DNA from: Spirogloea muscicola
Lineage: Eukaryota; Streptophyta; Zygnematophyceae; Spirogloeales; Spirogloeaceae
Direction of reading: 5' to 3'
Assembly (NCBI GenBank): GCA_009602725.1
Contig: WELB01000457.1
Coordinates: forward strand, 5,324-21,137
DNA: 15,814 nucleotides
Below the pieces are notes generated by a model, which was not told the DNA's origin, did not search any database, and was given only the letters and a program-made list of their open reading frames with translations. This document shows, one piece after another, positions 1 through 9,818 of the stretch; the first letter of the stretch is position 1, and each line of letters opens with the position of its first letter. The position numbers were made by a program, and so were the translations under genes.

Positions 1-187
1 AGCACTACTTACTTGCTGCTCTAGCCTTCTCTGCCTCGCCTTCAAGTGCCTCTCCTTTTTTTGCTGATGAGAATTACTTGCACAACCTATTGCCGCTGCA
101 CCGGTACGATGCACGAGAGGCTGCTGCAAGCTTTTCAGGCCGGCACCAAAGCTAAGGCAAAGCTTTACATGCAAATTGTGACTGCAG
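1..187 (+). other. Probable intron of the LRR gene, upstream exons outside the window
   Basis: No exon was recognised here. The stretch ends in an acceptor (gtgactgcag, AG at 186-187), and the next exon begins in the middle of a codon. An earlier exon must therefore supply two bases, and the gene's start lies further left. The only ATG-led reading, at 109, runs across the acceptor and stops within a few codons in a frame different from the LRR frame, so it was not taken as a start. Confidence 0.55.
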
Positions 188-2185
188 CATCGTGACTGAT
201 GCCGGCCTTCAAGGCACGCTGCCCACCAACCTTGGCCAGCTGACGTTCCTCAAGACAATGTGAGCCCTCGATCCCATTGCTCCATGCTTGTTCATTCCCG
301 TCGACCAGACTGACATTGTGTGTAGGGTCAGGTCTAGCTGAGCCTAGCTAGTTCCAATCTGACCTTGGTCGTGGCGCCACTCTGCACCTCACCTACTCCA
401 CTCGCTTGCCTTCACCGTAGCCACCTGTACAACAACAAGCTCGTCGGCGTTCCGTCCTCTATCGGCAACATCGCGGGCCTCGACCTTCTGTGAGTGCTCT
501 TGAGACAAACGCAACCTGGCGTGTATCTCCGGGCCAGCATTTTCTGCTACTTGTGCGAGTGCGCTGACAACCAGATTTGCTGGCTTGACCACTGACTGCA
601 TTCCTTCAACTGGGCACCCTGCTCCACGTGTGAACAGGAATATGGACAACAACACACTCACGGGTGGCCTTCCGACGTCAATGGGCAACCTCACCGATCT
701 GACATTGCTGTGAGTGAGGCCCCCCATCTCCTCCAAAAGTATAGCAGTCCCTCAGCATGTTCTTCAGAATTCATACGACTTTCAGCTCTGCGAGGCCATT
801 GTCAGCTCCGCAAGCTTGTTGAGGTCTACACAATCACACCTCTTGTTCGGGGGTGCAATCTATGCACAGGGCCTCGCTTTTCATCTTGATTCGGTTGAGG
901 GCTTATAATGAATATGCAGCTCAAGCTCTGTTGCAGTCACTATGTTAAGAAGCAGAATAGCTATGAGCATTGGAGATTCTTGCCTGCCAAGGCCTTGGTC
1001 AGTGGTCCTTAGGATTGGCTCTTTGAGGTCTGAAGGACTGAATCTTAATTTGTACTGCACCGGTTCTGCGCTGCATCTACCAGCCACCTGGCTTACAACA
1101 AGCTGAGCGGCTCAATTCCGTCATGGCTTGCCTCACTGGAAAAGCTTGTCATTTTGTAAGTGCTGCTCTGAATCAGGCTCCTGCATTTGTGTCTCACCTG
1201 CCGCTTGTCAGAGATTTGGCTGGTGAAATAAAGGCATGGATGGATTGCCTGGTCGTCCGCTGTCAACGCCCTGCTCTGGCAGAATGTATGTTCTCGAAGT
1301 TCAAATATGGACTTGATTGATGACCACCTCAAATGACGTGGTCTTCTCTTTGGTCACAACAATTACCAGTTTCGATGCCACTGCATGGCTGCAGCATTGT
1401 GAACAACAATAATTTCACGGGCTCTGTGCCGATTACCGTGGACAAGCTGGTGGCGCTGCAAAAGTTGTGGGTTCCAAGTTGCTGGCTCTCACAGTTGGAT
1501 GTGTTCTGTATTGTGACCAAATTGCTAAGTGTATACTAAGATTGTCTACCTCCTTGCCTATATCTGAAGTTGACTCATAATGACCTCCTGCAGTGTGATA
1601 GGAAACAATCAGATAACGGTCCTCTCGTCCTCCATTGGCAAGCTGGCAAATCTTACCGTCCTGTAAGGCTACATGCCTGGCCAAAGTTTGGAATCAAAGT
1701 GCAATTTTAAAAGCTCTTGTATGACCTTGCATTCTGATCCCCAGCAGTCGTGGATGATAAATCTCAATGTGTGATACATGTATGACTCAATGCCAAAATC
1801 TGCTCAAATCATATCATGTCCTGCTCAATCAGGGATGTCTCTGGAAACAAGCTGATTGGGCCATTCCTGTCGTACATCCTGAACTTGGCAAATCTCCAGC
1901 AACTGTAAGTAGCAAGGCCACCGCTTGATTGCAGCAAATGTAAGTTGCAACTTGTGCTTGGGCTTGGATATCACTTTGACTCTGTAATGACGAATTCTTA
2001 GGTTACATACAGCCAAATTGGGGGAATAGCAGCAAGCTTCTCGTGAGACCTGCAGAAGTAACACACTGAGCTTATGCACTAGATGATTTGCTTCAAGTTT
2101 GCATCAACAGGTTGATGTCTTCGAACAATTTCAAGGGGACTTTGCCATCCAACCTCGGCAGCAGCCTCAAGAATCTGAAATCGCT
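188..2185 (+). repeat. Array of eight single-LRR exons, phase 2-2
   Basis: Eight consecutive exons of 72, 69, 72, 72, 72, 69, 72 and 75 bp each start with the last base of a codon and end with the first two bases of the next. Each carries one LRR of 23-25 residues with the pattern LxxNxLxGxxPxxLGxLxxL. Length changes are always by three bases, so phase is kept and exons can be duplicated or skipped without a frameshift. This one-repeat-per-exon layout is well known in land-plant LRR receptor genes. Introns between them are about 130-375 bp. The repeats at 421 and 1594 are one residue short, and the latter (VIGNNQITVLSSSIGKL) has lost the usual GxxP, so it is a degenerate repeat. Confidence 0.85.
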
Positions 2186-5100
2186 GTAGGTCTATCGGAC
2201 GGCCACTACAAGTCCAGTGCACACTAGATATGTTGTTATAGGAGCTTTCGTGTTGTGCTTAAGGTCAGACCTTCAGTCTTACAAATTGGTCTTGACAGCT
2301 GCTACCCCAAAGTCACACCTCAAAGCACTGGCTCTGATATACTGGCTTTGGACTCTGCCGTAGTATCTTTCGTAGGAGCAATCTGGAGCTGTTGATATGA
2401 CTAGCTTACTCTGAGGTTCTCTTGCAGATACCTTGACCACAACCTCTTCACTGGACCCTTCCCAACGAGCTTGACCAAATTGTTCAACGCAACAGGGCTG
2501 CGGAAGATGGACGTGTCGTTTAACTACCTCAATGGCACGCAGCCCAAGGTGACCGGAGGTGGGGTCTACTTCAACTTCTCCCTCAACTGTTTCTCGAACG
2601 CTGCCAACCAGCGCAGCGCTGCTGCTTGCGCTTACTTCTATGCCCACGGCGAACCACTGCCTCCATCGCCGCCGCCGCCTCCGCCGCCGCGTGAGTGTCA
2701 TAGCATAGATACTGTCCATTAAGCGACTTTGTTGCTGATCAAAGACACATGAGTGTTCAGAGAGCTTTGGTGGCTGATTATTTCTCACCATTCGCTTTCG
2801 CTTTCGAAAAGCAGCAGTTATGCTGAGCCTCAAGTCTGATGAGCTCATCTTGAATGCACTCGACACAGCCCCTTGCACTACAATATACGATTGCTACCCC
2901 TGGGGTTACCAGCAGCCGTACTCGAACGACCCAGATTGTGCAACACTGGGTTGCTTGTGAGTGATGCCTTCCCATTCATCTGCACGGATCTTTGTCCAGA
3001 AGACGTGGTGCATCGGATTGTGTCAACCTACCTGTGCATAGAGGAAAGGCACAAAGTATCCCGTTGCAATTGCAGCTGGTGTTTGAGGAGGAAGACCCAC
3101 ATCATCAGTCACACTGTTGAAGCTTGTCCAAGTGCACACTCAGAAGAAAGTGTTAAGGTCGGTTGTAATGGTCTTGGTCCCTCATTACATCTCAAACCTG
3201 AGAATGGTCTGCTGGACGGACTGTGTGCTTGTTACACAGCAACGGAGTGTGCGGCTTCACTTATAACCCGCGGGAGATTTACTGCTACAATGCCGGAGCA
3301 GATCCTTATGGCAACGAGCCAGCCAAGCAGGGCTGCACGAGACCCGGCTGCAAAGAGTAAGAAGCCGCCTCCACCTCTTCCACTTGGTTAGACGAGCTGG
3401 CCTTACCGTTACTTCTGTAATTCATGCGTGGAGAGGCATGCTGAAAGCGGTCTGATATACTGACTTGCTGTAATTTTGATGTTTAAAGCAAGCATGACTA
3501 CATTGAGACCATGATCAAGAAGCCTGCTAATGTTTGTGTTGTGAGCTTGCAGTGGCTTGTGCCAGTACCTGCCGGACAAGGACGGGACGCAGTGCCGCAG
3601 GCCCGACCCCAACGCTTGCCACAACAACACCTGCCTGTAAGTGGGCTACAGTTATAGCCTGCCATGACCCCGCCAGTCATGGCAGGGACCTCAAGTATGT
3701 CACTTAAGCACATATACTCAGAACTGCTGCCCATGAGAACAGAGGTACTGCGTCCCAAGTCCGCTCAAGGCTTGCTGACATTAAGTATGCACATCAGTGG
3801 CCTTTTGGGGCAAACCTGAGCACATCTTACTACCACCAGTGTGCCAATCGCAGCTTAAATCCCAGCCATGCAATCTACATTGGTCAATTACAGGTTGTTA
3901 ACAGTGATGTAGTTCGCATTGGCCTTTCATATTGAAGCAATATGTAGGCTGCTGAAGAATAATGTATAATGTCCGCTGCTGGCATCATCTGCGCAGGGGC
4001 GGGGCCTGCGCGTCGAAGAATGCCGCTCCTGGCAGCGCCTGCACTGTGAATGCGAGCTCAGTAGATCCTACCTGGAACACGGCTTGCTATCAGGGCAGCT
4101 GCAGCAGGTGCACGATTTGACCTCTTCTCACCATGTACCTGTTGATGCTTCTCTTGTGTCATGGATACGAGCCACACCGTTGAAGTTGACAGTCGACAAG
4201 CCTTTCAGTCATTTATAAACTTATCTATCGAACCTGCAAGCTGGCCATTAGTCAGGTACGTATTTAGATGCTCTCCTGCCAGTATGGACTTTCAGTCTGG
4301 ATTCTCATGATCAGCTGATGTGCACATGGCAATTTGCAGCACTGGAAACTGCACACAGTTCACATTCTCCAGCAGCAGCACTATCTGCCGGACTCGTGGC
4401 CTTAGATACCCGGCCTGCAAGACCAGCCACTGCAGGTGCAAGACGGAACTTTTTCAAAGATACAAACTTGAAGCACATAAAGATGGTGTGACCCGAATGC
4501 ATCTTAGAGCTCCTCTTGGCGCGGTTCTGATCAGTGAAGGCCATAAAGACCAAATCAGTATTTAGGACAACAGGTAGAGCCACTCGTTCACAACCTAATG
4601 GTGGAGGACTGTCAAGCCTTAAAGTAGACGAGAAATTCTGACTCACAAATTTGAACCTAGGTGAGGCAGTGGAGTCGATGGCACCTGTAAAACAACCCTA
4701 TACAACAGCCCCGATGGTACCATCTGCACAGCAGGCTCAAGTACCCGGGAGTGCCAACAGAATTTCTGCAAGTACGTCGCTTTGCACCATCAATGTCTTA
4801 GAAAACGATGTACATATTATTGTAAATAGCATGATCAGCTTGTCCATACCTCGCAAGTCTTTTGCAAACTCTGAGCCCTATCTCCATCCAAGCAAGCAGA
4901 GGAGGTTGGAAGCCGACCTCCCTCTGCCGACCTCCCTCATGTTGGTGACTGATGTCTCATGTGCTCATCTATACTGGACACCCAAGTCCTTTCTAGAACA
5001 GAATCATAAGAAATGACTCTCCTCTGGATTGTCCAGGAGCGGAGCTTGCACTGGCTTGATGAACAAGACTGACCACACACCATGCCAGACCATGGACACA

Positions 5101-5642
5101 GACTTTCCTCCCAACCTCCTTGGCCCAGACTACCCGTACAGCCATGAGGGGGTACAGGACGGCCAATATGACAACGAGTGTGTCAGCGGACTTGGATGCT
5201 ATTAAGTGGAGTCCCGAGAGGCCACTGAAAGTATATGGCAATATATTTCACATTTGTGCAGCTGCATTGCAAGCTAACATTTACCTATGCTGCAAGAGCA
5301 TGTAGTATTTCCTGTCATCTAGTGCCTGCGTTTGGTGATGACAGCTTTGTCTTTGCAGTTTCATGGACGTTCCTGACCCGTGTGGTCGTTACAATCTCGC
5401 AGCGGTGGAGCTACTATCCCAAGGGCACATTCTGCGGGACTCGGTATGAGTGTGGGATCATCCAGCTCTTCCAATGCTGCCCGGCCTGCGATGGCCAGGG
5501 CAGCTGCACTGTCGCTGGGAGCGACGGCCAGAGCTGCAAGATGTGCAATGGATACATTGGCTACTATGATTGCATCGACGACCACACATGCGACTACAAT
5601 GGTTGCACTTGTTCTGGTGGCTCGTGCTTTTACAACGCCTAA
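188..5642 (+). CDS. LRR protein with polyproline linker and modular cysteine-rich tail (5' partial, ~17 exons)
   Basis: Spliced gene, open on the left. Exons by eye: 188-259, 421-489, 638-709, 1084-1155, 1395-1466, 1594-1662, 1833-1904, 2111-2185, 2428-2690, 2869-2956, 3240-3356, 3553-3636, 3997-4107, 4340-4435, 4670-4771, 5037-5179, 5359-5642, with stop TAA at 5640-5642. All junctions are GT-AG and keep frame, giving about 619 residues. Exons 1-8 each encode one plant-type LRR (for example HLYNNKLVG, NMDNNTLTGGLP). Exon 9 ends the LRRs with a C-cap (LNCFSN...NQRSAAACAYFY), then PPSPPPPPPP. Exons 10-17 form a cysteine-rich tail. No kinase domain or clear transmembrane helix follows before the stop. 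The protein is most likely secreted or wall-bound, with LRRs for ligand or polysaccharide binding and a disulfide-rich tail; that role is inferred. The last junction is uncertain: donor 5152 joined to acceptor 5403 also keeps frame. The start and any signal peptide are outside the window. Confidence 0.82.
2428..2690 (+). other. LRR C-terminal cap and polyproline linker exon
   Basis: This longest LRR exon (263 bp, phase 2 to phase 1) finishes the solenoid with two more LRR-like turns (YLDHNLFTGPFPTSL and LRKMDVSFNYLNG). It then carries the paired-cysteine cap typical of plant extracellular LRRs, NCF followed by NQRSAAACAYFY. It closes with a PPSPPPPPPP run before a GTGAGT donor at 2691. A polyproline stretch after an LRR domain recalls LRR-extensins, but there is no SPPPP repeat array here, so it is better read as a short rigid linker to the cysteine-rich tail. 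The intron phase changes here from 2 to 1, marking the joint between the two halves of the protein. Confidence 0.75.
2869..5642 (+). repeat. Exon-encoded cysteine-rich modules of the LRR protein tail
   Basis: The tail is built from short exons, mostly phase 2-2. Exons at 3240, 3553, 3997, 4340, 4670 and 5037 begin within a few residues of a G-x-C or similar cysteine (NGVC, GLC, GGAC, TGNC, GVDGTC, SGAC). The preceding exons end in a cysteine plus the split codon. Inside several modules a DGTxC or GSxC is followed by two cysteines (DKDGTQC, SPDGTIC, APGSAC). The last exon is richest, with CCPAC, GSCTVAG, DGQSCKMC and CTCSGGSC. The recurring DGTxC...C..G.C spacing recalls cysteine-rich segments next to ADAM/reprolysin-type metalloproteases, but no protease domain is visible and the likeness may be convergent. 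No named domain can be assigned by eye. Confidence 0.7.
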
Positions 5643-5710
5643 AGCTCTTATTGCAGCAGCATGTCCATGCATTCATTGACTTGCGGCATGGGCTGTGCAC
5701 AACCACCTCT

Positions 5711-5715
5711 TGTAA
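5711..5715 (+). terminator. Putative TGTAA polyadenylation signal of the LRR gene
   Basis: TGTAA lies about 70 bases after the LRR gene's stop codon. TGTAA is the usual near-upstream poly(A) element in chlorophyte green algae. A five-base motif is weak evidence alone, but its position fits a short 3' UTR. Confidence 0.35.
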
Positions 5716-6252
5716 TGAGCATCGAGCACATTCAGGCACCACTGCTTATAGGAAATACACGTGGCTGTTAACTTGCCACGCAGTGTAGATTACAGCTGGA
5801 TTTTCTTGACATTACTGCCTTGAGCTGCAGAATTAGTTTGTACAAGACAGCAAGAGTCCTGCTTTCAACTGCGCCTCTATTTTGTGTTGATCAGGCTGCA
5901 GTACATCTTATTGCGTGGTCTTACAAGTCGACTTATAGACAGCACCGGTGACACAGAACAGGAATAAGAACCAGTGATAGGCATTATTCCCCCATATTTG
6001 CTCCCGGCAGGTTTCTGCACTTGATACATGTATTCCTCTGCTACACAAGATTGGCAATTTCGATCTGTACCGCTGGCAGTTTGTAATTGTAAGGTCCAGT
6101 TATCGAGGCTATCGGTTAATTGTAGTCATATGGTGAATCAGCGGGCCGGGTTGGGTGACCATCTGACTCAGCCTATTGGGCCGTGAGAGCCTCCCTGTAG
6201 AAGGGAAGGCCCAGGTACATCAATCTGATTCCGGGCGCGATCGCACTGCTCT
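5716..6252. other. Intergenic stretch, nothing recognised
   Basis: No reading frame with coding character, no RNA gene and no strong repeat was seen on either strand. Part of this may be downstream flank of the LRR gene. Confidence 0.5.
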
Positions 6253-6351
6253 GTGCGGCCCAGCTATGACCGCCACCCACTGAGGAAGAACACTAGCGTG
6301 TTCTTAGGAAAATGGGAGGCCAAAGTGGCCAAGTACAACGGCAAGCACATC
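6253..6351 (+). pseudogene. Decayed AP2-domain-like fragment
   Basis: One frame reads ...RKNTSVFLGKWEAKVAKYNGKHI and then a stop at 6352-6354. AP2/ERF DNA-binding domains have a GV....GKWxAxI strand pair followed by xNGKxxxLGTY, and the GKWEAKV...YNGK piece matches that core. The rest of the domain (LGTY...AAxAYD) cannot be followed in one frame. Only about a third of the domain is visible, with no start, no flanking exon and no second motif. The call is a remnant of a transcription-factor gene or a chance resemblance, and rests only on pattern matching by eye. Confidence 0.3.
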
Positions 6352-6484
6352 TGATTGACGTACATTACCTACTGCAATTATGACCCGCTCAATGACCACG
6401 GGTGAGCACATAGAAGTCGCTACTTGATGCCTTTATACGGGATGGCATATTCCAAGCCCTACGTCCACCAACTACCATCAAGGC

Positions 6485-6582
6485 TGCGGCTCTATGTGCG
6501 GCCAGGCGGACCCTGTTCTAGTCCAGCCTCTGTGTGCGGCCAGGCAGAGCCTTGAGCTACTCTGGACTCTGTGTGCTATCAG
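6485..6582 (+). repeat. Imperfect ~40-bp tandem repeat, two and a half copies
   Basis: The phrase ctctatgtgcggccaggc (from about 6490) recurs as ctctgtgtgcggccaggc (from about 6528), and ctctgtgtgctatc follows at about 6567. Spacing is about 38-40 bp. The copies diverge quickly outside the shared core. No function is suggested. Confidence 0.5.
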
Positions 6583-8082
6583 ATAAAAGTCTTGTGTATT
6601 ACCACTGAGCGGATCTGCGTATGTACAGCCAAGACGAGGGCGGGCTGCTGGTCCATCGGAGAAGGGCAAACGTCCATTGGAGGACTCTGAGTGGAGAAGA
6701 CCAAGGAGCTAAGACGGTCGGCCACAACAGACGAGCAAAATCTGGAGCAGCCAGAGCAGGATGATTTACATTGTCAACATGGGCGATAGAGTGCGATACT
6801 CATGTAAAGGCAGCACGCACGATATGCAGTGTGCTGATCTATCCACAGAATCAAACAGAGATCCGTATATGCTGGCCTTCAACGCGCTATGCACCGCTCG
6901 TTGCTCTACTAATTTGACAAAGTGAAGTTTGTGGCTTGCTACAAATGCTGGCTAGCCCAGACCAGCCTGCAGCTGGCCACTGGCCATATGAAGCCCCATG
7001 CCTTGCACGCCTCAGTATGCAGCTTTGGCCTAGTCCTGCATGTTCATGCAACAGCAAGTGTTTGACTGCCAGCTGTCTACGCCACTTAAGGGGCCAAAGT
7101 GCTTGGCAGCATGAAGGGCAACCTTGTCCTTCTGCCACATGCACGCCTGCGCCCATCGTGGCGCTCGTTTGCTGGCGCTTGTACGAGGCTGCCTCCACAC
7201 CCGGTGCAACTCAGCTGCATCGTAGGCCAGTGATCAGCTGATTCATGCGTTTGCAGGCTGCCCATTCCCACTATCATATTTTGTCTTCAGCTATATTGCC
7301 CTGTGACGCGAGAGAGACGAGGGAAAGTTGCATATGGCCACAGTGTGCCCTTGCAGATGGCCACGAGATTAAGGTCCTTCGCGGATTTGGATACATCTAC
7401 AGATTCCTCGAGCAAGAAAAGGGCAGTGCTCCAGTGTGCTCCAGTGAGGCCTTGATACAAGCAAGTACCTAAGCATGCACTCTGATGCACGGGCAGTGCG
7501 AGGGAAACGGGTGGGGAACGTTTTGGTGTGAACCACCTTGTGTGCCTCGCAGGAAAATGGCAGGTCAATCAGGAATCAATCTTCGTGCTTCTTGACGCCG
7601 TCTAGCCCTTCTACGCAGACGCGCATGACACACTTGTGGTGCAGGATGCAGTAACTTGTATTGGCTGCTTGTGAGGCCCTGCAATGTTGCGCAGTCCACA
7701 ATGGGGCGATAGCTGTGTTGCAGTAAGCACATGTTAGCGCAGTACTAAATTCAATTCGTTACACGCCAGATTGGAAGCATGGCTACTATGTCCGCAGAGC
7801 TCATGAATGAAAGTGAGGCCAATTTAAGCCTTTACACTATTTCACGCAAAGGCTAGGGCAAAGACTGGGGCTGCAAGGAACAAAGTACGAATGAAAGAGA
7901 CGACAAGGAGGGCCGCGGGAGATAGCGACAGAAGGTGACCCTCGTGGAGGCTCTCGTTGGACATTATGGCTTGTTTGAGAGCGGCCCACTGTCTGTATAA
8001 GTGCTTTGCCCCATCTAGGTGAGTGGCCTGCCGTTTGAGCGAGCGGGCTTTCAATCCCTTGCTTGCCCCCTGGGGCGAGACC
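6583..8082. other. Intergenic stretch without recognised genes
   Basis: Open frames of 60-100 codons occur on both strands, for example 6887-7241 and 7245-7568. They overlap each other, have no recognisable motif, and look like chance frames in moderately GC-rich DNA. A tiny 10-bp doublet (tgctccagtg twice) lies near 7428-7447. Nothing else was supported. Confidence 0.5.
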
Positions 8083-8218
8083 AAGTGGGTATTCTATGGC
8101 CGCAGCGTCATACACCTCGGCTGAACGACGAAGTGCGTGCCTTGTAGGCCAAAGCCTTGTGCAGGTAGATGGCGACCCGGCAGGCCGCAGGGGAGGGGCG
8201 ATTTGCCCTATATGCTTT
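8083..8218 (-). pseudogene. Frameshifted AP2-domain-like relic
   Basis: Reading the minus strand from 8218 down, three frames together give pieces in AP2 order. One frame reads KAYRANR...CRVAIYLHKAL, a second reads GLQGTHF, and a third reads AEVYDAAAIEYPLG at about 8119-8083. AP2 domains run YRGV...W+VAIY...GK..YLGTF...EAARxYDAAAIEY, so the last piece is a strong local match and the others are weaker. The frame changes at least once, and the first frame hits a stop, so the domain is broken. The enclosing open frame (8400-7837) shows no other known motif. It is best read as a decayed AP2/ERF-family exon; chance is not excluded. Confidence 0.35.
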
Positions 8219-9782
8219 GGGTCGCTGATCATTGCCCGAATACTGGACAATGTCAAGTCCTTCTGCCACCAGCTAAGGCTCGTCCAGCTTTCTGGTGTAA
8301 AGCATGAGCTTGAGCTCGCTGCAAACAGGCTGACACATGACGGTGCACGAACGACAGATGCAAGCCCATGTGGCCAGAAGCACATCCTCACGGCATGCAT
8401 ATCCTAGGAAAGGCAATCATCCGGTAAGGGTATGGGAACGAGGACCTATCCACTCAAAGATGTCGACTGCGGCTGGCAGGAGGTGATCACAGCTGGGGAA
8501 GTCGAAGTAATGCTGTAACTTTCTTTGCTTTGCAGTCACTGCGTGGCCAGCAATGTAGGTGTCGAGTCTGGACCTTTGGAAGGCTACAGCCACATTGACC
8601 GAGGCACGTGGTCCTTCGCCAGGTTGTATACCTACACTTTGTAGTGTGCGACGGTGATGACGTCCGCTGGGTGTCCATGGTTGGTGGGCATGTATTATTC
8701 CAAATTCACAATTGCGCGTCACGCATTAAGCCCGCCAGGACCTCCTGGCGGAGTTTGTGGATGCCCAACATTTCAGGGCAGTGGCGCTTCGCAACATGAG
8801 CGCGGCGAGGTCTCCACTACCCACGCGGAAAGCCGCGATGACACTGGCGGACTTTAATCAACAAGTGGGAGGGAGGTCGAGGACAATTGAGGAGCGCGCG
8901 GAAGGCCACAGGGCTGGTTATGAAGGCATTCGTTATGTCGTCTTTAGTGACCCATTCAGGAGCGCCAGGTGTGGCGAGGAAGGTGAGTCTTGCTTATCTC
9001 CTTGGAACGTTGTCAATCTCGACATTCTCCTCAACGTCTTGCGATGCTCGTCTTCGACGGCCTCCAAAAGCCTGTGCTTCATGTGGCGCTTGGGCAAGGG
9101 ATGAAAAAGGGGGGACAAAAGGGAGTATGAAGCACTATGAAGCGACTACGCCGCAGCTGAATGTTATTTAAGCCCAGACTGGACACCAGGCCTGAGTAGG
9201 AAGGATGAATGGCAAGCTTGGCCAGCGAACACCTGTATGGGGTACTCACAATGAGGAGGTTCTCTGGAAAGACCGCGTGCGATCTTTCATTTCCCTGCAT
9301 CGTCACCTAGCTTTTGCGTGCATGTGCGTGCTGACCGTACCTCACGCTTAGGCGGGCCGACTCCTCTCTGGCTGCTAGCGTGTCCCACTTGCTGCTGACT
9401 GGGACTTCCTGAGCGGCCAGCTTGAGGTCCCTTGCTTTCTAGCTAATTTCCAACTCCTAATCTTCACGGGCTGGCTTTCCGCAGCCATCGCCCTCTCTTG
9501 AGAGAGCTTCTACCTGGGCGAACCCCCACTCCACCTTCAGGCTCCTTGAAAATGGTGATAGTAGACAATCATAACCATTCTTGTGCCTTCAATATTTCTG
9601 ATGTTGCCGCAACACTTTTGAGTGGTCATACCCCGTCTTTTGCGACGCATCACCGGGCTTATCGTGGCAATCGGCACTTCCCACACCGGCTGTCTGACTC
9701 TACGCCTCCTAGGTCCATCAGGTGGCATGGGCGGGGACATTGTATACGCGCCCCACTCTGCCCAGCTCTCACGGTGATCCCG
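8219..9782. other. Intergenic stretch without recognised genes
   Basis: Overlapping open frames around 8608-9171 on the plus strand have no recognisable domain, and no splice pattern joins them convincingly. No RNA gene was seen. The stretch could hold unrecognised exons of a lineage-specific gene. Confidence 0.45.
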
Positions 9783-9818
9783 TCCACTGCATTGACCAGC
9801 ATCGGTCTATGCAGTGGA
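9783..9818. repeat. 15-bp near-perfect inverted repeat (hairpin)
   Basis: The arms tccactgcattgacc (9783-9797) and ggtctatgcagtgga (9804-9818) pair at 14 of 15 positions around a six-base loop (agcatc), with a further G-T pair outside. It lies in gene-poor DNA. It could be a small foldback element, a structured RNA, or the remnant of a palindromic insertion. Confidence 0.7.

Noticed and set aside
2279-2878. 199-codon minus-strand frame
   Set aside because: It lies across LRR exon 9 and its flanking introns; the RRRRRRRR run is just the reverse of the polyproline codons.
7837-8400. 187-codon minus-strand frame as an intact gene
   Set aside because: Only the short AEVYDAAAIEY part resembles a known domain, and the rest of that domain lies in other frames. 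It is treated as a relic, not a gene.
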